From Acidiphilium acidophilum (lineage in GTDB: Bacteria; Pseudomonadota; Alphaproteobacteria; Acetobacterales; Acetobacteraceae), in contig NZ_JAWXYB010000018.1 of the NCBI RefSeq assembly GCF_033842475.1, positions 2,711,501 to 2,775,500 of the forward strand: DNA of 64,000 nucleotides, given 5' to 3'. Positions within the stretch are counted from its first letter, which is position 1. Each line of letters begins with the position of its first letter. The notes below the pieces were generated by a model that worked only from the letters and a program-made list of their open reading frames with translations, was not told where the DNA came from and searched no databases. Shown here piece by piece: positions 35,953 to 44,504 of this stretch. Both the position numbers and the translations under genes were made by a program.

Positions 35953-36357
35953 ATGAGCACGACCATGAACCGTCCTGATTTCACCACTGGCCTTCACGCC
36001 CGTCGCGGTACGCTTGCCGGGGTGTGCGCTGCAGTCGCGGCCTTGATCGAGGTGCCATGCTGGATCGTTCGCGCCGTCGCCGTGCTCCTGCTGTTGTGGC
36101 ACCCGATTGTCGCCATCGTGATCTATCTCGGCTTTGCCGCCTACATCCGCCACGGTACCAGCCGGCTGTCGCAGCGTTTGTCGGCGCTGCGGGACCGGGT
36201 GGCACCGCCACGCGGGCCGGAGATCCCGGTCGCCGCGCCACCGCCGGTTGATGGGCTGGCCGCGCGGTTTGCCCGGCTCGACCAGAGGCTCGCCACCCTC
36301 GAACGGCGTGCCACCGACCCTGACTGCCTATTGCGTCGCCGGTTCGACCGGCTGTAA
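35953..36357 (+). CDS. pspC: PspC-domain protein
   Basis: A 134-residue protein. The PspC domain (about residues 12-65) shows GLHARRGTLAGVCAAVAALI followed by a membrane helix (VAVLLLLWHPIVAIVIYLGFAAY). The C-terminal part is a coil (ARFARLDQRLATLERRATDP) resembling the coils of both PspB copies. It is expected to sense membrane stress and recruit PspA. ATG at 35953 follows an AAG-rich weak ribosome site; MNRPDF at 35965 is an alternative. Confidence 0.85.
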   Translation: MSTTMNRPDFTTGLHARRGTLAGVCAAVAALIEVPCWIVRAVAVLLLLWHPIVAIVIYLGFAAYIRHGTSRLSQRLSALRDRVAPPRGPEIPVAAPPPVDGLAARFARLDQRLATLERRATDPDCLLRRRFDRL

Positions 36358-36386
36358 TTTATCACCGTCTCGTGAGGACATTCGCC

Positions 36387-36641
36387 ATGACTGAAAAACT
36401 CATCAATCAACGGACTCCGGCAGATCCGCCGTCGCAGGCCCGGGTCATGCTCCATCCGCCCGCGCAGCACGATCAACAAGCCGCGCCCTGGCTCATGCTC
36501 ATCGGCCCGGTGATCGGGTTTGTGCTGGCGGCCTGTCTCGCGATTTCCTTCGCCCTTGCCCTGGCAGGTGGGGCGGGCGAAGCGGCACTCGGCACCGGCC
36601 ATGCGGGCGGCCCGATCCGCACCGCCGTGTTCGTGCTGTGA
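36387..36641 (+). CDS. Small single-pass membrane protein of the psp operon
   Basis: An 84-residue protein with a polar, Gln/Pro-rich N-terminus and one long membrane segment (LMLIGPVIGFVLAACLAISF). A GTGAGGA ribosome site lies about eight bases before ATG 36387. I do not recognise the family. Its end overlaps the DUF2807 gene by four bases, so the two are probably co-translated. Confidence 0.65.
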   Translation: MTEKLINQRTPADPPSQARVMLHPPAQHDQQAAPWLMLIGPVIGFVLAACLAISFALALAGGAGEAALGTGHAGGPIRTAVFVL

Positions 36642-37273
36642 ACCGGGCCGGTTTCATCGGCATTGCCGCGGGTCTGGCGGCGTCGGTGCTCGTGCCGCGC
36701 GCTGAAGCCGCAAGCGATTCGCCGGTGCTGCCGGGTTTTCACGGCATCCGGGTTGCCGGAATGGCCCGGATATCGTGGCATCGGGCGGCACGCCAGTCGG
36801 TGATGATCACCGGCAGCCCCGCGCTGTTGAAGCGGGTGCGCCTGACGGTGACGGACGGCATGCTGGATCTGCGCCTGAAATCGGGGATCTGGTCCGGCGA
36901 TGACGGGCGTTTGCAACTGGTGGTCGCCACCCCGCATCTCGACCGGCTCGATGTCAGCGGGATGGCGAGCGGAACCGTGAGCGGACTCGATGGTCCGGCC
37001 TTTGCTGTGACTATTTCAGGGACCGGGCGGCTGACGTTGAGCGGGGCGGTGACGAAGGCGGCCATCGCGGTCAGCGGAGCCGGTCGGGTGGATGCGGCAA
37101 AGCTGATCGCGGATGATCTGACGGTCAGCATCAGCGGCACCGGCACGGTCAACGGCTATGCCCGGCAGGATGCGCATATCGCGGTCGATGGGGTCGGCTC
37201 GGTTCATGTTGCCGGACACCCGGCGGTACGCGACGTATCGAACAGCGGGGTTGGCTCGGTCGTCTTCGACTGA
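36638..37273 (+). CDS. DUF2807 (GIN-type beta-solenoid) secreted protein
   Basis: A 211-residue protein starting at a GTG that overlaps the previous stop (GTGA). A signal peptide (AGFIGIAAGLAASVLVPRAEA) is followed by repeated short beta segments rich in S-G-x-G turns (LDVSGMASGTVSGL, VTISGTGRLTLSGA, IAVSGAGRVDAA, VSISGTGTVNGY), the DUF2807 pattern. Such domains often appear with PspC-domain proteins in other phyla. It probably works in the periplasm or at the outer membrane; the function is unknown. Confidence 0.82.
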   Translation: MNRAGFIGIAAGLAASVLVPRAEAASDSPVLPGFHGIRVAGMARISWHRAARQSVMITGSPALLKRVRLTVTDGMLDLRLKSGIWSGDDGRLQLVVATPHLDRLDVSGMASGTVSGLDGPAFAVTISGTGRLTLSGAVTKAAIAVSGAGRVDAAKLIADDLTVSISGTGTVNGYARQDAHIAVDGVGSVHVAGHPAVRDVSNSGVGSVVFD

Positions 37274-37330
37274 TGCGGGGAGACTGCACGTCTCCACGTT
37301 CTCACGGTGAAATGACCCGCAACCCCGCCG

Positions 37331-38284
37331 CTACGCCGCCTGCATCGCCGGGGTGAGCAGGGCCTCGGCCTGCGCGAACAATGCCGGATCGACCGTCGCA
37401 TCGGAAGCTTTGATGTTCTCGTCGATCTGGTCGGGATGCGAGGCGCCGATGATCGCGGCGGCGATGTTCGGTTCGCGCAGCACCCAGGCAAGGGCGAACT
37501 GGGCGAGGGTGAGCCCGGCCCGGTCCGCAAGGGGGCGCATGGCCTGAACCGCTTCGAGAACGGCGCGGCGCTCGGTGAGGTCCTGCAGAAAATGGCCCAT
37601 GGTCGCACTGGTCGCGCGTGAACCCGCCGGGGGTTGAGCGCCCGGCTTGTATTTGCCGGTGAGGATCCCCTGACCGAGCGGCGACCACACGATCTGGGAA
37701 ATGCCATGGGCCGCGCAATAAGGGATGATTTCGGCTTCGGGCTTCCGCCAGATCATCGAGTATTGCGGCTGGCTGGAGACGAATTTTTCAACACCCGCCA
37801 TTTCGGTGGCTTCGCGGATTTTCTCGATGGGCCATTCCGAAAAGCCGATATAGCGGGTCTTGCCGGCTTTCACGGCGGCGGTGAGCGCCTCCATGGTTTC
37901 GTGCAGCGGGGTTTCCGCATCGTAGCGGTGACACTGATAGAGATCGACATGATCGACCCGAAGGCGCTTGAGCGAAGCGTCGAGCTGCTTTTCGATCTGG
38001 GCGCGCGACAGGCCCTTGTCGGTCTCCGTCATCGGGAAATACAGTTTGGTCGCGAGGATGTAGCTGTCGCGTTTCACGTCCGCGAGGGCTTCGCCGAGCA
38101 CGGTTTCCGCAGCGCCCTTGCCGTAGATGTTGGCCGTGTCGATCAATGTGATGCCGCGTTCGAGCGCGCGTTTGACACAGGCAATCGACTGGGATTTCTC
38201 GACGCCGCCGGAATAGGTCAACCAGGACCCCAGGGCGATGGTGGACACGGTGAGGTCGCTGGAGCCGAGTTTGCGATAATGCAT
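37331..38284 (-). CDS. Aldo/keto reductase
   Basis: A 317-residue (alpha/beta)8 NADPH-dependent oxidoreductase. The tetrad is visible: Asp and Tyr in LIDTANIYGKG (about residues 48-58), Lys in ILATKLYF, and His in DLYQCHRYDAE. The NADP site includes VWSPLGQGILTGKY and the C-terminal IIGASHPDQIDEN. It resembles the potassium-channel beta-subunit/YghZ-like group. It is encoded alone, and the substrate is unknown. Confidence 0.9.
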   Translation of the reverse strand: MHYRKLGSSDLTVSTIALGSWLTYSGGVEKSQSIACVKRALERGITLIDTANIYGKGAAETVLGEALADVKRDSYILATKLYFPMTETDKGLSRAQIEKQLDASLKRLRVDHVDLYQCHRYDAETPLHETMEALTAAVKAGKTRYIGFSEWPIEKIREATEMAGVEKFVSSQPQYSMIWRKPEAEIIPYCAAHGISQIVWSPLGQGILTGKYKPGAQPPAGSRATSATMGHFLQDLTERRAVLEAVQAMRPLADRAGLTLAQFALAWVLREPNIAAAIIGASHPDQIDENIKASDATVDPALFAQAEALLTPAMQAA

Positions 38285-38390
38285 GATGATATCCTTCTGC
38301 TTCGCTCTCAGATTGCGTCGATGGCCCGTGGGTGCAACCCTTTACCCGCAGCGGCGCGCTCGATAAGCACGCGGGTATGAGCATGCTGGC

Positions 38391-39815
38391 ATGAGCACAC
38401 TGGACCCCGAGGACTGGACCGAACTTCGCGCGATCGGCCACCGGATGATGGATGACATGATCGACCGGCTGGCGGGGATCGACTCTGCCCCGGTGTGGCG
38501 GAAACTGCCGGATGCGGTGCGGCACGGGTTCGGCGCACCGATGCCCGAGACAGGCAAGGGTCTTGCGGCGGCTTATGCCGAGTTTCTGGCGCGGATTGCG
38601 CCTTATGCGTCGGGCAATATCCATCCCCGGTTCATGGGCTGGGTACAGGGCGGCGGCAATCCGGCGGGCATGCTGGCTGAGTTGCTGGCGGGCGGGCTGA
38701 ACGAGAATTGCGGTGGCCGCGATCATGTCGGGCTGGAGGTCGAACGCCAGGTGATCGCGTGGTCCGCCGCCATGCTCGGCCTGCCGGAGGCGACTGGTGG
38801 CTTGATGGTGACGGGCTCGTCGATCGCGAATTTCATTGCCCTCGTCTGCGCGCGGCGGCGCCATTGCGGCCTTGCGGTCCGGCATTCGGGCACGGCGGGG
38901 CGGAAGTTGGTGGGGTATGCGCAGGACGGGGTGCACCGTTGCGTGCCCGGCGCGTTCGATATGGCGGGGCTGGGCAGCTTTGCGCTGCGGCGGGTCGGCA
39001 CGGATGCCGCAGGGCGGATCGACGCAGCTTCGCTCGACGCCATGATCGTGGCGGACCGGGCGGCGGGACTGGAGCCGTTTTTTCTGGTCGGCACGGCAGG
39101 CAGCGTGGATATCGGTGCCGTGGATGATCTCGCGGGTCTCGCCGCGATCGCCGCGCGGCAGGGATTGTGGTTTCACGTCGATGGCGCGTTCGGCGCATTG
39201 CTGGCCGTGTCGGAGACGAGACGTGCCCTGCTGGACGGGATCGAACGGGCGGATTCGGTTGCGTTCGATTTTCACAAATGGGCGCAAGTCCAATACGATT
39301 CCGGATGTATTCTGGTCCGGGAACGACAATGGATGCTCGATAGTTTCGCGCAGGATGCCTCATACCTGACAAATACGGCGCGCGGCCTTGCCGGCGGCGC
39401 GCCATGGCCGTGCGATATGGGCCCCGATCTTTCGCGCGGGTTTCGCGCGCTCAAGGTCTGGATGACGATCGAGACGTACGGCGCCGCACGGCTAGGTGCG
39501 ATCGTGGACCGAAGCTGCGATCTGGCGCAGCGTCTCGCCGCGCGGATCGCCGCCACGCCGATCCTCGTTCTGATGGCCCCGGTGGCGCTCAACATTGTGT
39601 GTTTCAGAGTGGAGGACGGCGGTGCCGCACTCGATGATTTGAACGCCGATATCGCCGCCGATTTGCAGGAGGACGGTCGCTTCGTGGTTTCGACCACGGT
39701 GATCGGCGGAAAGCGGGTGCTGCGGGCCGCGATCGTCAATCATCGGACAAGCGAACGTGACGTCGATGATCTGGTCGACGCGGTGGTAGCGGCGGCGACC
39801 GATCGGCGGGGCTGA
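38391..39815 (+). CDS. PLP-dependent group II decarboxylase (aromatic-amino-acid type)
   Basis: A 474-residue enzyme of the group II decarboxylase fold. GNIHPRFMGWVQGGGNPAGM (about residues 75-94) contacts substrate, LMVTGSSIANFIAL binds the phosphate, and the PLP lysine is in VAFDFHKWAQVQYD (about residue 298). WFHVDGAFGAL supplies the Asp that pairs with the pyridine nitrogen. Candidate substrates are aromatic L-amino acids, but tyrosine, DOPA and tryptophan enzymes cannot be separated by eye. Confidence 0.87.
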   Translation: MSTLDPEDWTELRAIGHRMMDDMIDRLAGIDSAPVWRKLPDAVRHGFGAPMPETGKGLAAAYAEFLARIAPYASGNIHPRFMGWVQGGGNPAGMLAELLAGGLNENCGGRDHVGLEVERQVIAWSAAMLGLPEATGGLMVTGSSIANFIALVCARRRHCGLAVRHSGTAGRKLVGYAQDGVHRCVPGAFDMAGLGSFALRRVGTDAAGRIDAASLDAMIVADRAAGLEPFFLVGTAGSVDIGAVDDLAGLAAIAARQGLWFHVDGAFGALLAVSETRRALLDGIERADSVAFDFHKWAQVQYDSGCILVRERQWMLDSFAQDASYLTNTARGLAGGAPWPCDMGPDLSRGFRALKVWMTIETYGAARLGAIVDRSCDLAQRLAARIAATPILVLMAPVALNIVCFRVEDGGAALDDLNADIAADLQEDGRFVVSTTVIGGKRVLRAAIVNHRTSERDVDDLVDAVVAAATDRRG

Positions 39816-39884
39816 TCGAACCGATCGGGCCTGTTTCATGGACGGTGACGAACGCCGTCCCCATACTCGGTTCAGAGGTATTCC

Positions 39885-42692
39885 ATGGCTAATGACAAAA
39901 TCGCGTATTCGTCGCCGATCGGCGATGAGGTTGCCTATACGACATGCTACATGTGCGCGTGCCGGTGCGGCATCAAGGTTCATCTCAAGGACGGAAAACT
40001 GCGCTATATCGAGGGGAACCGTGACCACCCGGTGAACCGGGGTGTGTTGTGCGGCAAAGGCTCGGCCGGGATCATGACCGCCATTTCGCCCGCGCGGCTG
40101 CGCAAGCCGCTCAAGCGCGTGGGGCCGCGCGGCGCGGGAGAGTTCATCGAGATCGAATGGGATGAGGCGATGACGGTCGTGACCGATCGTCTCGCGCGAA
40201 TCCGGGCGACCGACCCGCATAAATTCGCCCTGTTCACCGGGCGGGATCAGTCGCAATCGTTGACCGGACATTTTGCCCGGATGTTCGGAACCATGAACTT
40301 CGCCGCCCATGGCGGGTTCTGCTCGGTCAACATGGCGGCGGGCGGACTCTATTCGGTTGGAGGCGCCTTCTGGGAGTTCGGCGAGCCGGACTGGGATCAT
40401 GCGAAGCTGTTCCTGCTGTTCGGGGTCGCGGAGGACCACGATTCCAACCCGATCAAGCTCGGCCTCGCCACCTTGAAGTCGCGTGGCGCCAAAATCGTTT
40501 CGATCAACCCGATCCGCACCGGATATTCGGCGATCGCGGACGAGTTCGTTGCAATCACGCCGGGCACCGACGGTCTGTTCGTGATGGCGCTGATCCATTG
40601 CCTGCTGGAAAGCGGATCGGTCGATACCGAATTCCTGATCCGCTACACCAACGCGCACTACCTGGTGATCGACGCGCCGGGAGACGCCGATAACGGTCTG
40701 TTTGCGCGCGATGAAGCGGGGCGAGTCCTGGCGTTCGATCGTGGGGCGCAGGAACTGGTCGATGCCGCTGCGCTCGGCATCGATCCAGCGCTGCTCGGCA
40801 GCTTTACCCTCGCGGACGGTAGAACAGCGCGGCCCGCGTTTGCCATACTTGCAGAGCGTTACTCCAATGCTTCCTATTCGCCCGAAGCGGTGGCGGCACG
40901 CTGCGGCGTGGCGGCTGCCGATATTCGCCGGATCGCCGGCGAGATCGCGGAAGTGGCGTTCAACCAGGCGATCAGTCTCGATCAACAATGGACCGACACC
41001 GCCGGACGCACCCATCCGACAATGACCGGGCGGCCGGTGGCGATGCACGCGATGCGCGGAATTTCAGCGCATTCCAACGGGTTCCACACCTGCCGGGCGA
41101 TCCATGTATTGCAGATGCTGATCGGCGCGGTCGATACCCCCGGTTCCTGGCGTTATAAATCGCCCTATCCGAAGCCGATCCCGGCCGGGCCGGGACCGGG
41201 AGGCGCGGTGCACGACGCGGATGGTTCGCTCACCGCAACAGTGCTCGGTTTTCCCTCGGGACCGGAGGATCTGCTGGTCGATGATGATGGCGAAGCCTTG
41301 AGGCTGGACCACGCATTTTCGTGGGAAGCCCCGCTTGGCATCCACGGGCTGATGCACATGGCGATCGCCGAAGCTCATGCAGGCGGCCCGGAGCGGATCG
41401 ATACGCTGTTCCTCTACATGTCGAACATGGCGTGGAACTCCGCGATGAATCCGGGCGAAACCACGCGGATGCTGGCGGATCATGACGGAGCGGGCAATTA
41501 CCGGATCCCGTTCGTAATCTATGCCGATGCCTTTGCATCGGAAACGGTGGCCTACGCCGATCTGGTTCTGCCGGATACCACCTATCTTGAGCGCTATGAT
41601 TGTATTTCGTTGCTTGATCGGCCGATCGGGTCTGCGCATGGTCCGGCAGACGCGATCCGCGTGCCGGTGCTCAAGCCGGATCGGGATGTGCGACCGTTCC
41701 AGGATGTGCTGATCGATCTGGCGGGACGGCTCGGCCTGCCCCATTTCGTGGATGCGGAGGGCAGGAAACTTTACGATTCCTACGCCGATTACATGGTCAA
41801 TCACCAGCGCAAGCCGGGGGTCGGACCGCTGGCCGGGTTTCGCGGCGCGGATGGCACCGCGATCGGCAAAGGTGCGCCGAACCCGGACCAACTGCAACGA
41901 TATGTCGAGAACAAAGGGTTCTGGCGGCATCACCTGCCGGCGGAGCAGCTTTACTACAAGCACGCGAACCGCGCCTATCTCGCGGGGGCGAAGGAAATGG
42001 GGCTGATCGACTCCGATGCGCAGATCGTTCTGCATCTATACAGTGAAATCCTGCAGAAATTTCGTCTGGCGGCGGAAGGTCACGGCAGCCGGGTGCCCCC
42101 GGAGCGGCTACGCGCGCAGGTCCGGACCGTGATGGACCCGTTGCCGATCTGGTATCCCCCGGTCGAGGAGACCATGACCGATCTGCAGCGGTTTCCGCTG
42201 CATGCGATCACCCAGCGGCCAATGGCAATGTATCATTCGTGGGGATCGCAAAATGCGTGGTTGCGCCAGATCCTTTCGGAAAACCGGCTCTATCTGCACC
42301 GCGATCTGGCAGCACGGCATGATCTGGTCGATGACGACTGGATCGAGGTGGAATCGCGCAACGGCCGGGTGAAATGTCAGGCCCGCGTGATGGAGGGCGT
42401 CAACCCGAACACCGTGTGGACCTGGAACGCGATCGGCAAACGCACCGGCGCCTGGGCGCTCGCGAACGATGCGCCGGAAGCGCGGCGCGGGTTCCTGCTC
42501 AATCACATCATTTCCGAATATCTCCCGGCGGATGGCGCGGGACACCGCGCTTCCAACTCCGATCCGGTCACAGGGCAGGCGGCGTGGTTCGACCTGACCG
42601 TGCGGATCGAGAAATGCGCGCCGGACACACTTGAGGAAACCCAACCGATGATGCCCCCGTCTGCCTATTCGCCGAAAGCCGCCGCCGAATGA
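39885..42692 (+). CDS. soeA: Molybdopterin oxidoreductase catalytic subunit, SoeA-like
   Basis: A 935-residue DMSO-reductase-family enzyme. A [4Fe-4S] site is formed by Cys21, Cys24 and Cys28 (TTCYMCACRCG) and Cys56 (GVLCGKG). Molybdopterin contacts include LFTGRDQSQSLTGHFARM, VSINPIRTGYS and, near the C-terminus, HSWGSQNAWLRQILSENRLY. There is no twin-arginine signal, so the protein stays in the cytoplasm, as in the SoeABC sulfite dehydrogenase of sulfur oxidisers. The length and gene order (catalytic, ferredoxin, DmsC-like) also match SoeABC. Other cytoplasm-facing molybdoenzymes of this family remain possible. Confidence 0.75.
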   Translation: MANDKIAYSSPIGDEVAYTTCYMCACRCGIKVHLKDGKLRYIEGNRDHPVNRGVLCGKGSAGIMTAISPARLRKPLKRVGPRGAGEFIEIEWDEAMTVVTDRLARIRATDPHKFALFTGRDQSQSLTGHFARMFGTMNFAAHGGFCSVNMAAGGLYSVGGAFWEFGEPDWDHAKLFLLFGVAEDHDSNPIKLGLATLKSRGAKIVSINPIRTGYSAIADEFVAITPGTDGLFVMALIHCLLESGSVDTEFLIRYTNAHYLVIDAPGDADNGLFARDEAGRVLAFDRGAQELVDAAALGIDPALLGSFTLADGRTARPAFAILAERYSNASYSPEAVAARCGVAAADIRRIAGEIAEVAFNQAISLDQQWTDTAGRTHPTMTGRPVAMHAMRGISAHSNGFHTCRAIHVLQMLIGAVDTPGSWRYKSPYPKPIPAGPGPGGAVHDADGSLTATVLGFPSGPEDLLVDDDGEALRLDHAFSWEAPLGIHGLMHMAIAEAHAGGPERIDTLFLYMSNMAWNSAMNPGETTRMLADHDGAGNYRIPFVIYADAFASETVAYADLVLPDTTYLERYDCISLLDRPIGSAHGPADAIRVPVLKPDRDVRPFQDVLIDLAGRLGLPHFVDAEGRKLYDSYADYMVNHQRKPGVGPLAGFRGADGTAIGKGAPNPDQLQRYVENKGFWRHHLPAEQLYYKHANRAYLAGAKEMGLIDSDAQIVLHLYSEILQKFRLAAEGHGSRVPPERLRAQVRTVMDPLPIWYPPVEETMTDLQRFPLHAITQRPMAMYHSWGSQNAWLRQILSENRLYLHRDLAARHDLVDDDWIEVESRNGRVKCQARVMEGVNPNTVWTWNAIGKRTGAWALANDAPEARRGFLLNHIISEYLPADGAGHRASNSDPVTGQAAWFDLTVRIEKCAPDTLEETQPMMPPSAYSPKAAAE

Positions 42693-43438
42693 CCTCGCTG
42701 CCACAGCCTCAGCCCAACGCCAAGAAACTCGGTCTCGTGATCGATCTCGATACCTGCGTCGGCTGTCATGCCTGCGCGGTGAACTGCAAGGAGTGGAACA
42801 CCGGCGGGCATTATGCCCCGCTGCCCGATTACGACAAATACGGTGCCGAACCGGACGGCGTATGGTTCAACCGGATTCACTCCTACGAGGCCGAGGGCAG
42901 GAACGATGGCTGCGGCGGCCGGACCGTGAATTTCCCACGTTCCTGCCTGCATTGCGAAGAACCGCAATGCGTCACGGTGTGTCCGACCGGCGCTTCCTAC
43001 AAACGCGTGGAAGACGGGATTGTGCTGGTGAACACCGATATCTGTATCGGCTGCAAACTGTGCTCCTGGGCCTGTCCCTATGGCGCGCGCGAATTCGATG
43101 AGGATGCCGGGGTGATGAAGAAATGCACGCTCTGCATCGACCGTATCTACAACACCGATCTGCCCGAAGCCGAGCGTGAGCCCGCCTGCGTGGCAACATG
43201 CCCCTCGCGGGCACGGCATTTCGGCGACTTCGCCGATCCGGACAGCGCGGTTTCGAAACTGGTGGCTGCACGCGGCGGGGTCGATCTGATGCCGGAGCTG
43301 GGCTATCGGCCAGTGAACAAATATCTGCCGCCGCGACGCGCGATGATCCCGACCCGTGCGCGGGAGGCGGATATGCCCGCTGGCAACGGCATCGGCGCCG
43401 CACTGCTCAACCTGGTCGATCGGGTCCTGTCACGATGA
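42689..43438 (+). CDS. soeB: Four-cluster ferredoxin subunit, SoeB-like
   Basis: A 249-residue electron-transfer subunit overlapping the catalytic gene (ATGA). Cys groups are DTCVGCHACAVNCKEWN, CLHCEEPQCVTVCPTGA, DICIGCKLCSWACPYGARE and KKCTLCIDR with a final ACVATCPSRA, enough for four [4Fe-4S] clusters. It would carry electrons from the molybdenum site to the membrane subunit. There is no export signal, in line with a cytoplasmic complex. Confidence 0.85.
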   Translation: MTSLPQPQPNAKKLGLVIDLDTCVGCHACAVNCKEWNTGGHYAPLPDYDKYGAEPDGVWFNRIHSYEAEGRNDGCGGRTVNFPRSCLHCEEPQCVTVCPTGASYKRVEDGIVLVNTDICIGCKLCSWACPYGAREFDEDAGVMKKCTLCIDRIYNTDLPEAEREPACVATCPSRARHFGDFADPDSAVSKLVAARGGVDLMPELGYRPVNKYLPPRRAMIPTRAREADMPAGNGIGAALLNLVDRVLSR

Positions 43439-44373
43439 CGCCTGCATCTTCGGTCTTGCTGCTCACCACCCTCACCGGTTTCGGCTACGGATTGCTCGCC
43501 TGGCTCGGGCTGTTTGCCGCAGCGCGCGCGTTGCCGGTCTCGCCATGGTTCGTGCCGGTCGGCGTCATCGTCGCCCTGGCCTGCGCGAGCGGCGGGTTGC
43601 TCGCCTCGACCCTGCATCTCGGGCGGCCGGAACGGGCGTGGCGGGCGTTCAGCCAGTGGCGCTCGTCATGGCTTTCGCGCGAAGGCGTCGCTTCGATGCT
43701 GACCTATCCACCGGCGCTGATCTTTGCCGGCTTATGGTTTCTGCTCGGGCCCGATGCGCTGGCGACCCGGCTTGTCGGGCTGGTCGCCGCAGCCATGGGG
43801 ATCGGCACGGTCTATTGCACCGCGATGATCTACGCGAGCCTCAAGCCGATCCGGCAGTGGCATAATCCGCATACCGCGCCGGATTACCTGATTTTTGCCG
43901 CGTTTTCGGGCGCTATGCTGCTCGCCGCGCTGATCGGGATCTGGACCGGGCAAGCGCGCGGTGCCGGGTTGATTGCCGTCCTCGCCGCCATCGCCGCAGG
44001 CGTTGCAAAACTCGCTTACTGGCGCTTCATCGATGCCCAGAAACCCTTGGCGACGCTCGCTTCGGCAACCGGACTTTCGGCGTTCGGCACGGTGCGGCCG
44101 CTCGACCAGCCGCATTTCACCGAGAACTACATTCTGCGTGAAATGGGCTACCAGATCGCGCGAAAACACGCAGCGAAACTACGGCGACTCATTCTCGTGC
44201 TCGCATTCGGTGCCCCGGGCATACTCGCATTGCTCGCGACCATCGGCGTCGTGCCGATGGCAAGCGCCCCCCTCGCGGTCGTCCTCGCGGCAGTGGGCTT
44301 GTTCGTCGAACGCTGGCTGTTCTTTGCAGAGGCGACCCATGTTTCCACGATCTATTATGGACGGGCCGTTTGA
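43435..44373 (+). CDS. soeC: DmsC-type membrane anchor, SoeC-like
   Basis: A 312-residue membrane protein with about eight helices, overlapping the ferredoxin gene (ATGA). The DmsC motif HLGRPERAWRAFSQWRSSWL (about residues 61-80) followed by SREGVASMLTYPPAL is diagnostic. It would pass electrons to the quinone pool without heme. The frame extends far upstream through the ferredoxin gene in another register, but ATG 43435 is the coupled start. Downstream lies a double hairpin repeat. Confidence 0.82.
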   Translation: MTPASSVLLLTTLTGFGYGLLAWLGLFAAARALPVSPWFVPVGVIVALACASGGLLASTLHLGRPERAWRAFSQWRSSWLSREGVASMLTYPPALIFAGLWFLLGPDALATRLVGLVAAAMGIGTVYCTAMIYASLKPIRQWHNPHTAPDYLIFAAFSGAMLLAALIGIWTGQARGAGLIAVLAAIAAGVAKLAYWRFIDAQKPLATLASATGLSAFGTVRPLDQPHFTENYILREMGYQIARKHAAKLRRLILVLAFGAPGILALLATIGVVPMASAPLAVVLAAVGLFVERWLFFAEATHVSTIYYGRAV

Positions 44374-44387
44374 TCGCAGGAACTTCA

Positions 44388-44495
44388 GTAGGGAAGACTT
44401 CTTTTTCGTAAAAAAGAACAAGAAACTTTTTCGATCTGATTCTCAAATGAAAAAGTTTTTTGCTTCCTTTTATTCACAAAAAGAAGTCTTCCTAC
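44388..44495. repeat. Double T-rich hairpin repeat between convergent genes
   Basis: Two copies of the hairpin repeat lie head to head. The outer arms 44388-44406 and 44478-44495 are inverted repeats (GTAGGAAGACTTCTTTTT apart from one extra G), and both copies carry the AAACTTTTT tail pointing inward. It sits between the convergent soeC-like and helicase genes and could stop transcription from both sides. Confidence 0.75.
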
Positions 44496-44504
44496 ATTCC
44501 TTTT

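Noticed and set aside
37279-37295. Small hairpin GGAGAC/GTCTCC between the DUF2807 gene and the aldo/keto reductase gene
   Set aside because: The 6-bp stem is short and has no T-run, so it was not called as a terminator.
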